Shown here one piece after another: positions 52,867 to 60,237 of a stretch of 64,000 nucleotides of DNA. Source of the stretch: PNMQ01 sp964478775 (GTDB lineage Bacteria > Pseudomonadota > Alphaproteobacteria > Paracaedibacterales > CAIOTO01); NCBI GenBank assembly GCA_964478775.1, contig CAYZJC010000001.1, positions 90,326-154,325 of the forward strand. The letters run 5' to 3'. The notes under the pieces are model-generated. The model did no database searches and was not told the DNA's origin. It was given only the letters and a program-made list of their open reading frames with translations. The position numbers were made by a program, and so were the translations under genes. How positions within the stretch are numbered: the stretch's first letter is position 1; every line of letters begins with the position of its first letter.

Positions 52867-53555
52867 TTCCCCATCGCTTTCTCTTTCAGCATTTGTAAGG
52901 AATTGACAATTTTATTACAACGTAATTCAACATCGTCGTAATCATCCACCTTTGGGAAAATAGCTGAGCCCGCAACAATAATATCTACCCCTGCTTTGAA
53001 AACCATCTCAATATTCAATGGCCCTATGCCACCGTCCATTTCAACAATCACATCGGGATTGATACGTTTAATGTGTCCAATTTTTTGTAAAACAGATCCA
53101 ATGAATGACTGGCCACAAAACCCTGGGTTAACAGACATCAGCAAAACAAAATCACTTATGTGTAGCAATGCTTCTACAGTGCTAATGCTTGTGCCAGGGT
53201 TTAACGCAATACCCGCTTTAATGCCACGTTGCTTTAGGTCTTGCAAAAGTTTATAGGGATGCGCACATGTTTCGGGGTGAAAGCTTATGAAAGCCGCACC
53301 TGCATTTGCAAACAATGGGGCAATATTTTCAGGCTTTTCACACATGAGATGAACATCAACATCTAGTGCAGTTATTTTCTTAATTTGTGTCAACACATCC
53401 GGGCCAAATGTCAAATTGGGAACAAAGTGACCATCCATAATATCTAAGTGTATTATGTCAGCATGTCCTGCTTCTATAGCTTTAATTTCTAGTGCCAAAT
53501 GCAAAAGATCAGCAGCAAGTAATGAAGGGGCAATACGCAATGAACGAGCGGTCAT
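52863..53555 (-). CDS. rpe: Ribulose-phosphate 3-epimerase
   Basis: A 231-residue TIM-barrel enzyme interconverting ribulose 5-phosphate and xylulose 5-phosphate. Motifs are RIAPSLLAADLLHL, HLDIMDGHFVPNLTFGPDV with metal-site His and Asp, VDVHLMCEKPE, LMSVNPGFCGQSFI and VEMDGGIG. It works with transketolase at 17-19 kb. The start MTARSLRIAPSLLA was chosen by family comparison; the frame opens ten codons earlier. The stop overlaps the heparinase-like ATG, implying translational coupling. Confidence 0.96.
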   Translation of the reverse strand: MTARSLRIAPSLLAADLLHLALEIKAIEAGHADIIHLDIMDGHFVPNLTFGPDVLTQIKKITALDVDVHLMCEKPENIAPLFANAGAAFISFHPETCAHPYKLLQDLKQRGIKAGIALNPGTSISTVEALLHISDFVLLMSVNPGFCGQSFIGSVLQKIGHIKRINPDVIVEMDGGIGPLNIEMVFKAGVDIIVAGSAIFPKVDDYDDVELRCNKIVNSLQMLKEKAMGK

Positions 53556-53864
53556 AAGTCTAACTAAAATGTGGGTGTTTAACAAAATTCATTATGCCTT
53601 TTTTTTCCTACAAGAGCTAGGGTAAACAACAAAATGTAAGCGCAATTTGATAATATCCCGTTAGCTCAAGTTTGAAATGTCCCCATATTGATTCAAAGCC
53701 GCTTCTTTTCACCTTTTGTGAATAGATCTTGAATATCATGCAGCACTCATTTTTCAAACTTCTATCTTCAAAATACAAAAATTAATTTCTCTTCATTCAA
53801 CTTATGGTAAGGTATAGCTAAACTGGGTTTGAATATTTCACATTAACACTTAAGGGGGCCCTCA
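53556..53864. other. Divergent intergenic region without a recognised gene
   Basis: 309 bases between rpe and the L,D-transpeptidase gene. I see no RNA gene, repeat or terminator. A purine-rich ribosome site (AAGGGGG) lies at its right end and belongs to the transpeptidase. Confidence 0.55.
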
Positions 53865-55022
53865 TTGGATTATTGCTTCAGACAAACCGTTTATTTTCTG
53901 ATGTTAAGCGTATATGCTCTGGAGTTAAGCGTTGTTTTTTCGCACCCCCCCGCCCCCTCAACTGCGCAAAAAGTACCTGAAACCCTCACTTCTATAGAAA
54001 CAAAACTCAGGTCTGCTAAAGCGCACTTTGAAGAATTGAGTCGTCATTTAAAAACATGGCCAAAGCTGACCTGTCTGAATTTGGTATTTAAACGCAATGA
54101 CAGTGACCCCAGCATTGTGATTATCAGATCACAGCTAATCGCACATGGCTACATTCCCCCAACCACAACACATTTACAAAGCCAGCTATTTGATAAGGAA
54201 TTACAAACGGCCCTTACACATTTTCAAGCAGACCACTGTTTAGACATTGACGGCGCCTATGGTTTTAAAACCTGCACAGCCCTTAACCAAAGTGCCAAAG
54301 ACAAAATTGACAAAATAGATTTATCTTTGGTACGGCTTAAAAAAATCAAACAAGACACCAAAGGAAAAAGTATTTTAGTAAACGTTCCCACATTTGAACT
54401 CTTTGCAATGAATGATGAAACGATTGAACAACGCCAAAAGGTGGTTGTAGGCATGCCATCGCGCCCTACCCCTTACATGACAAGCCCTATTGTTCAAATT
54501 GTCTTAAATCCCACGTGGAGTGTTCCCCCGTCCATCCTCTTTAAGGACAAACTTAAAAAAATTAAACAAGATGATTCTTATCTTGAAGATCACAACTATG
54601 AACTGATTGATCAAGACGGTGTTATTATTGACCAAAGCGATGTTGACTGGGACACTGTTTCACAAAACAATTTCCCATACAAGCTTAAGCAAAAAGCAGG
54701 TGACTACAACGCCCTTGGCAAATTAAAATTTATCCTCGTTAATGACCAAGCTATTTATATGCATGGAACGCCTAGTAAAAAGGGATTTCAAAAAGGGTTT
54801 AGAAGTTTATCATCAGGGTGCATACGTATTGAAAACCCAGTCTTGTTGGCCGCTTGGGTTTTAAAAGGGAAATCTTACACTTACGCAAAACTTAACGAAC
54901 TGATTGAGGAAGAAGAAACAAAATCTATTTTGGTCAGACCTTCCATACCTGTTCATATTGTCAATTTACCTGCATTTTTATCTTACAAAGATTTTCTTAG
55001 CTATGGCAACTCACCTTATTAA
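53865..55022 (+). CDS. L,D-transpeptidase (YcbB/YkuD type)
   Basis: A 385-residue exported cell-wall enzyme. A signal segment (TVYFLMLSVYALELSVVFS) is followed by a peptidoglycan-binding domain (FDKELQTALTHFQADHCLDIDGAYGFKTCTALN) and the YkuD catalytic domain with YMHGTPSKKGFQKGFRSLSS then GCIRIENP, carrying the conserved His and catalytic Cys. Such enzymes make 3-3 peptide cross-links. The start is a TTG supported by AAGGGGG eight bases upstream, unusual but better than the next ATG twelve codons on, which lacks a site. The size and inserted segment between binding and catalytic parts fit YcbB. It implies that the organism keeps a peptidoglycan wall. Confidence 0.88.
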   Translation: MDYCFRQTVYFLMLSVYALELSVVFSHPPAPSTAQKVPETLTSIETKLRSAKAHFEELSRHLKTWPKLTCLNLVFKRNDSDPSIVIIRSQLIAHGYIPPTTTHLQSQLFDKELQTALTHFQADHCLDIDGAYGFKTCTALNQSAKDKIDKIDLSLVRLKKIKQDTKGKSILVNVPTFELFAMNDETIEQRQKVVVGMPSRPTPYMTSPIVQIVLNPTWSVPPSILFKDKLKKIKQDDSYLEDHNYELIDQDGVIIDQSDVDWDTVSQNNFPYKLKQKAGDYNALGKLKFILVNDQAIYMHGTPSKKGFQKGFRSLSSGCIRIENPVLLAAWVLKGKSYTYAKLNELIEEEETKSILVRPSIPVHIVNLPAFLSYKDFLSYGNSPY

Positions 55023-55135
55023 TTTGTCCTATTTTTTCCAAGCTGATTATGCGAAATGTTATAACTTATCCTTTGCAATTGAACTGCAATCTGTTACTTT
55101 AATATCTGATTTTTATCAACAAGAAATAAAACTAT

Positions 55136-56062
55136 ATGCCTATGACTTTTCCTTATGTGCTCTTGGCTATTTCAATCTCCGTTATATGGGGGTTTAATTT
55201 TTGCGTCTGCAAATTTGGTCTTGACCATATTCCCCCCTTTTTGTTTGCCGCTATTCGTTTTGGTTTGACAGCATTCCCTTTGATGTTGTTTATCAAAAGA
55301 CCTCAAGTACCACTCACATCTCTCATATTGCTGGGTGCCCTACATGGTTTTTTAGCCTTTGGGTTTTGTTTCTATAGCATCATCAAAGGCATACCCACAG
55401 GCCTAACTTCATTATTATATCAATCACACATTATTTTCACCATGGGTCTAACCTTCATTGTTTTTGGCACCAAACCTATGATTCGCCAAGTTCTAGGCTT
55501 AATTATTGCGACACTTGGCTTAGTGATGGTTACCAACATTTCTAGCAAAGCAGACCTTTCCTTGATTGGGATCTTCTCAGCAATTATAGCGGCTGTATTT
55601 TGGGCATCAGGCAATGTATTAACAAAAACATTAAATGCATCTAATAGTTTAGCTGTCATTGTTTGGTCATCCTTTTTCGCCTCGCTCTTTAACATAGCGA
55701 TGTCCCTCATTTTCGAAGGCACACAACCAGCCATAGACCTTCTCCATAACTTTTCAACCAAGCATTTTTTCGTTTTCTTTTACATTGTTGTATTTTCAAC
55801 ACTCATTGCCGCAACCATACAAGCCTTTCTTTTACGCCGCTTTTCCCCTAATCAGGTGGCCCCCTATTCGCTTTTAATTCCCGTTATTGCCTTTCTTGCA
55901 GGGTGGCTAATTGTAGATGAACATATTAGCGTTGACACAATTTATGCGTGCTGTATAGTACTTTTAGGCTTGATGATTAATCAATGGCCGCAAAAACAAA
56001 AAAACATTCAAAATCTTGATAAACTTTCACACCCTGTAGAGTCTATCAAGAAAGTTGCCTAA
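55136..56062 (+). CDS. EamA/DMT-family transporter
   Basis: A 308-residue membrane protein with ten hydrophobic spans in two EamA halves: SVIWGFNFCVCKFGLDHIPP and FAAIRFGLTAFPLMLF in the first, IIAAVFWASGNVLTKTLN and QVAPYSLLIPVIAFLAGWLI in the second. The opening block is typical of EamA-type exporters of O-acetylserine, cysteine or other small metabolites. In intracellular bacteria related proteins include S-adenosylmethionine carriers, so substrate is open. It lies 113 bases after the transpeptidase and 22 before cutA. Confidence 0.88.
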   Translation: MPMTFPYVLLAISISVIWGFNFCVCKFGLDHIPPFLFAAIRFGLTAFPLMLFIKRPQVPLTSLILLGALHGFLAFGFCFYSIIKGIPTGLTSLLYQSHIIFTMGLTFIVFGTKPMIRQVLGLIIATLGLVMVTNISSKADLSLIGIFSAIIAAVFWASGNVLTKTLNASNSLAVIVWSSFFASLFNIAMSLIFEGTQPAIDLLHNFSTKHFFVFFYIVVFSTLIAATIQAFLLRRFSPNQVAPYSLLIPVIAFLAGWLIVDEHISVDTIYACCIVLLGLMINQWPQKQKNIQNLDKLSHPVESIKKVA

Positions 56063-56084
56063 TTTATTTTTTAAGTGATCACAC

Positions 56085-56414
56085 ATGGATTTTTCTAGCA
56101 TTATTTTAGTATACACAACAGTGGCTACAAACGCAGACGCAAAAGACCTTGCAAAAAAAATGATTGAATCTAAATGTGCCGTGTGTGTCAATATTATGCC
56201 CCCTCATCGTTCCTGCTATTTTGACAATGGTGAAATGGTTGAAGTGGAAGAAGTGGGCATGCTTATTAAGATTTTAGAAGACTACTATGAAGTTGCGTAT
56301 GACGCGATAAAAGGCTGGCATCCTTATAAAATTCCCGCACTACTCGCATGGCCAGTCGAACCCAACAAAGCTTATTCCATGTGGGCGCATCATCAAACGG
56401 CAATGAAGGCCTAA
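56085..56414 (+). CDS. cutA: Divalent-cation tolerance protein CutA
   Basis: A 109-residue protein matching CutA1: LVYTTVATNADAKDLAKKMIESKCAVCVNIMP, then EVEEVGMLIKI and WHPYKIPALLAWPV. The family forms trimers with a ferredoxin-like fold and has been linked to copper tolerance, although its role is not settled. It is followed after 3 bases by the DUF167 gene, so both are probably on one transcript with the EamA transporter. Confidence 0.9.
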   Translation: MDFSSIILVYTTVATNADAKDLAKKMIESKCAVCVNIMPPHRSCYFDNGEMVEVEEVGMLIKILEDYYEVAYDAIKGWHPYKIPALLAWPVEPNKAYSMWAHHQTAMKA

Positions 56415-56417
56415 GCT

Positions 56418-56759
56418 ATGGCTTCTCTGTCAACGCTTTTATCAAAACAAGAAGCACCCGCATATAGGCTTACAAAAGAAGGTGTTGAAATATTTGTAAG
56501 AGGCACTGCCAACGCAGCAAAGACTCGCATCAATGGTTTTGCGAATGATGCAACAGGTCGACATTATTTAAAAGTTTACGTTACACAAGTCGCAGAGTCT
56601 GGCAAAGCCAACACTGAAATTATAAATGTGTTAAGCCAATTCTTTGACCTTCCTAAGTCATACATTACACAAACCGCTGGTTTTGCAAGCCGTTATAAAA
56701 TTTTCTTACTAGACGGTGTAGCCATTCAAGAAGTTGAAGAAAAGCTACAAAGCTTGTAG
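56418..56759 (+). CDS. DUF167 (YggU) family protein
   Basis: A 113-residue protein of unknown function. It has the DUF167 blocks IFVRGTANAAKTRINGF, YLKVYVTQVAESGKANTEII and DLPKSYITQTAGFASRYKIF. The family is small, cytoplasmic and widespread. It is the last gene of a likely eamA-cutA-yggU unit that ends in a hairpin. Confidence 0.88.
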   Translation: MASLSTLLSKQEAPAYRLTKEGVEIFVRGTANAAKTRINGFANDATGRHYLKVYVTQVAESGKANTEIINVLSQFFDLPKSYITQTAGFASRYKIFLLDGVAIQEVEEKLQSL

Positions 56760-56778
56760 AGTTCATGAATACAGCAGC

Positions 56779-56808
56779 CAACATATGACAATATGTTGAT
56801 ATATTTTT
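56779..56808 (+). terminator. Probable rho-independent terminator
   Basis: CAACATAT pairs with ATATGTTG around loop GACA, followed by ATATATTTTT. AT-rich but perfectly paired, directly after the DUF167 gene. Confidence 0.55.
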
Positions 56809-56904
56809 ATAAAATTATAGGTGAATTCCAATAAAATTATCATTTTGTTAAGCATTCCCCCCCTATACTGGTTTCACTTACTGGTTAAATATTTGCAGCA
56901 TTAA

Positions 56905-58869
56905 ATGTCCTTGATAAGATTATGTAAAAATAAATTAAAGTTGCTTTTGAGCAAAAGCCCCATAGCATTACACCACGCTATGTTAGTGCTTATCTGTTCA
57001 GCGACACTTATACATTATGCAAATTCAACAGTTTCCAACATGGCAACAAACATTTATAACGCTAATGCAAATGGTGGAAATGGGAATAGTGGAAATGGAG
57101 CTCCTCCACCTGCTGGAATCAACCCAAACAACAAGGCTACAAAGCCAATCATTGAACCCACCATTCAAGCAATACCACAAATCCCCAACATTGACCATAA
57201 CTCTACTGTAATTGTAGCAAGTCCAACACCTGCAACAAATCAAACATCAGCCTCCATTGGTATCGTCGCCACATCGTCCCCAACTATCCCAAATGAAAAT
57301 TTAAACACGATAACTTCTGGATCCGCTGGAGTTGTCGAAAATCCTCAGCATTCTATTATCACCCCTACACAACACTCAGCTTCTCACGTCATACAAAATG
57401 ATCCTGAGGAAGACATTGAAAAGCAAGGCCTCTTTGCTGCAGCTAATCGAAAACCACACACGTTTCAAACGCAAGCGATCAATGACAACGCCAGTGAACT
57501 GGAGAGAGCCGAACAAACCAACATTTCTCAGCCGACACAAACAATCAATTTGCAAAAAATTGAAACCAATCAAATTGCGCAAACAGTGAGCAAACCTACA
57601 CCTGTTATTAGTGTTGACAATTTAAGAACAATTAATGACGACAAGCTACACTCTTTAGCAACACAAAGCATTCAACAAACACAACAAGCCCCAGCTGAGG
57701 TAGCGACTACGCCTTACACACCCTCACCTCCCCCTAGGGTTGCTCAGGCTCCGGCAGCAACAATGCCCATTTCAGCCACTGTTACTCCACAAGTAGGAAC
57801 TGCAGCACAAAATAATGGAGCCTCTTCACCTTTAGAAACTGAGGGGACAATTTATGTAACCCCAAGTGGCAAAAGATACTTTGTGCCAAAGCAAGCATTA
57901 TCAAACGCAGCAGCGCTTGCCACGGCACAACATAATACACAAAACACAACCCAAGTTATTTCTCAAAATGTTCAAAGTGCCGTGCCTGATTCAAATTTTA
58001 TAAGAACGCAGCCTGCACCATTACGCAAAGACCAATGGATTGACCCAGAAATTGCCGATGGCGGAAAAACCAATCTTAATTACGCTACCAACAAGTATCA
58101 AAGTGAGACGAACGCACAAGGATACTACTACCCACCCTCCAACACCAATCAGCCCCAAGCTTTGCCTACCCCGCCGGTCCCCATCAAAGTTGGCACAGCT
58201 ATTCCCATGGACCAAAGCCAATATGCCCTTACGGTCTCTCAACAAATGGCTTTGCAAGAGCGCATTAAATTTGAGTCATTGCAAATTGAATCCACACTCC
58301 TTGCTTTAGAAAAACAAGAGCTTCAAGAAAAACTTGCCTTGCAGCTTAAATCGCAATTACAAGCACAAAACGACATGACATCTAGTCGTAAAGCTGAAAT
58401 AGACAAGCTCAAAGAACAGCTGGCACAAACTCAAAAAAAACAAGAAGAGCATACAAAGCTTATTAGTGGTGATCAAGCTAAAATCTCTAAAATACCAACT
58501 AAGGATAACTTTAACTTCTTGAACCTGTTTGATATTCGTCGTGCGTATGCTGAATGTGGTGGCAGATCAGAAACAGATTGCGATGCAAGAAGCAGTTTTT
58601 GCACATGGAAATCAGTCCTCAAAGAGAACGAAAAGAAAAAAAAGAAGTCGAAGAAAAAAAAGAAGAAAGATAAGAAAAAAGATAAAAAGAAAGATAAAAA
58701 GAAAAAGTCCAAGAAGAAAAAGAAGAAGAAAGACTCTAGTAATGATAACGAAGATTCACCCAAAAATGGAAAAGAGGTCTGTGTTCTTAAATGTCGCCTA
58801 ATAGATGAAAATTTATGTCCAAAAGTACCGGGTTGCAAACTTTCTGACAATGGCTGTCGAAATAAATAA
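56905..58869 (+). CDS. Exported Pro/Thr/Gln-rich protein with lysine tract and Cys-rich end
   Basis: A 654-residue protein I do not recognise. A basic start (MSLIRLCKNKLKLLL) and hydrophobic segment (HAMLVLICSATLIHYAN) form a signal peptide. Residues about 50-430 are Asn/Thr/Pro/Gln/Ala-rich with little charge. Residues about 445-525 form a strong coiled coil (ERIKFESLQIESTLLALEKQ; LKEQLAQTQKKQEEH). Then comes AECGGRSETDCDARSSFCTW (Cys551, 559, 566), a tract of 28 Lys in 33 residues (577-609), and a second Cys cluster (VCVLKCRLIDENLCP, GCKLSDNGC). Eight Cys around CTW suggest a disulfide-bonded module split by the lysine tract. The layout is close in style to the 1469-residue protein at 21 kb. 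Surface attachment or polyanion binding is inferred. Confidence 0.8.
   Translation: MSLIRLCKNKLKLLLSKSPIALHHAMLVLICSATLIHYANSTVSNMATNIYNANANGGNGNSGNGAPPPAGINPNNKATKPIIEPTIQAIPQIPNIDHNSTVIVASPTPATNQTSASIGIVATSSPTIPNENLNTITSGSAGVVENPQHSIITPTQHSASHVIQNDPEEDIEKQGLFAAANRKPHTFQTQAINDNASELERAEQTNISQPTQTINLQKIETNQIAQTVSKPTPVISVDNLRTINDDKLHSLATQSIQQTQQAPAEVATTPYTPSPPPRVAQAPAATMPISATVTPQVGTAAQNNGASSPLETEGTIYVTPSGKRYFVPKQALSNAAALATAQHNTQNTTQVISQNVQSAVPDSNFIRTQPAPLRKDQWIDPEIADGGKTNLNYATNKYQSETNAQGYYYPPSNTNQPQALPTPPVPIKVGTAIPMDQSQYALTVSQQMALQERIKFESLQIESTLLALEKQELQEKLALQLKSQLQAQNDMTSSRKAEIDKLKEQLAQTQKKQEEHTKLISGDQAKISKIPTKDNFNFLNLFDIRRAYAECGGRSETDCDARSSFCTWKSVLKENEKKKKKSKKKKKKDKKKDKKKDKKKKSKKKKKKKDSSNDNEDSPKNGKEVCVLKCRLIDENLCPKVPGCKLSDNGCRNK
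58633..58731 (+). repeat. A-rich lysine-codon tract
   Basis: 99 bases of mixed AAA and AAG codons encode 28 Lys, 3 Asp and 2 Ser. The AAA/AAG mixture with periodic GAT and TCG/TCC avoids very long pure A runs. The pattern (K5 S K6 D K3 D K3 D K4 S K7) looks like short-unit expansion. Confidence 0.9.
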
Positions 58870-58975
58870 AGGCTTAACAGGTAAGTTGGCAAGATGAAAC
58901 ACACTGACATTCATAGAATATTAACTTTTTCAACATATAGTGATAGGTGAAACGCCTTATGTTAGGTCAATAGAT

Positions 58976-60094
58976 ATGGAACGCAAAGCACATCAAATGA
59001 ATTTCTTAGCCTCTTTCTTTCACTTGTCAATCATGACAGGTATAGTCACATTATTTTGCTTACTGCCTAGTTTAAGTTTTTCAGCCATGGCATCTGGAAA
59101 CGAAATGTCTACCATTCAATTATCTGATGCTGAACTTCAACAGTTTTTAAATGCCACAGCTAATAGCGACGATGCTGATAGTTTAAGTCCTTCCGCATTT
59201 GGACAAACCGTTGATAACATACAAAACAGGAATGGTGTCCCCCTTAAAAGTTCGTATGTCGGTGTGCCTGATAGCCCAGCATTTAAGGGTGTTCCTTCCT
59301 TTGCAATGGCACAAGCAGGGTTTGCTAGGGGCCCCGTTTTAAGTCTTTCTTNNNNNNNNNNNNNNNNNNNNNNNNNNNNNNNNNNNNNNNNNNNNNNNNN
59401 NNNNNNNNNNNNNNNGATAATCAGGGAAATATGTTGCCCGTCATTGGTGTGAATGGCGCTAGAAGTGATAAACCGCTCGTGTCGGGGAATAAAAGAGGTG
59501 ATTTAGTAAAAGTGCCTATGATCATTCGTTTGCCAGATCCTAAAACGGATCAAGAAAATGGTGAGGAAACCTTTGAAAACAGTGATGAAAATGCAAGACA
59601 AGATAGTCAATCACAAACGGCGTATACCCCTCCTACGCCTCAAAATTCAACACAAACAATCACACCAACAGCCCCCAAAAGTTCTTTAGCTTCCACAATT
59701 GCTGATGTCGCAAGTATTGCAAGTGCCATTAGTTCTGTTATCTCACCAAAAGACAAAACACCAACACCTGCCCCTGCGCCTATAGCAGTCCAACAGCCTT
59801 TACCTGTTNNNNNNNNNNNNNNNNNNNNNNNNNNNNNNNNNNNNNNNNGGTGAATATATCAAAGACAAAGTCAAACAAGAAGTTGATGCAAGACTCAGTG
59901 CACTTGTACAAGAAGAGGTTCAAAAAGCACTTTCAATGCAAGGCGGTGTGCAAAACGCTGCGCGACCAATGCCTTATCCCCCTAATAATGCAGATATGCA
60001 ACCGACTCCCTCAATACCAGCCCCTGTTGTAGCACAGGCGCAACCCCCCATAAGCACAGTTCAATTACCGGTCATTAACATAACTGCACAATAA
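58976..60094 (+). CDS. Exported low-complexity protein, broken by two assembly gaps
   Basis: Three coding pieces belong to one gene. The first begins MERKAHQMNFLASFFHLSIM with a hydrophobic signal segment (TGIVTLFCLLPSLSFSAMA) and continues to GFARGPVLSLS. The second resumes DNQGNMLPVIGVNGARSDK and runs through an acidic, Gln/Pro/Thr-rich part to PIAVQQPLPV. The third is GEYIKDKVKQEVDARLSALV, a helical segment, ending QLPVINITAQ and a stop. The pieces are in different frames across the N runs, so the gap sizes are wrong or a frameshift is hidden. It follows the lysine-tract gene by about 107 bases and shares its style. An ATG is preferred over an upstream GTG. Family unknown; nuoG follows after 143 bases with no link implied. 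Confidence 0.65.
59352..59415. other. Assembly gap (64 N) in the exported low-complexity gene
   Basis: The reading frame changes across this run, showing that its stated length is not a true multiple-of-three replacement or that a frameshift lies inside. Confidence 0.85.
59809..59848. other. Assembly gap (40 N) in the exported low-complexity gene
   Basis: Falls in Pro/Ala-rich repetitive sequence. Frame again changes across it, so the real length differs from 40. Confidence 0.85.
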
Positions 60095-60237
60095 CGCAAC
60101 ATCATCAAGTGATTGCTACATTTTTCATTGGCATTATTGTTCATATTTTGGGTAAAATTGTAAGTATTAAGCCTAACGAACTGATGCGACCATCTTGATG
60201 AGTCAGCGATGTATTTTTTTAGAAGCACGCCCCTTTT

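Noticed and set aside
58473..58910. 145-codon antisense frame with a run of phenylalanines
   Set aside because: It is the reverse complement of the lysine tract and its flanks; no independent support.
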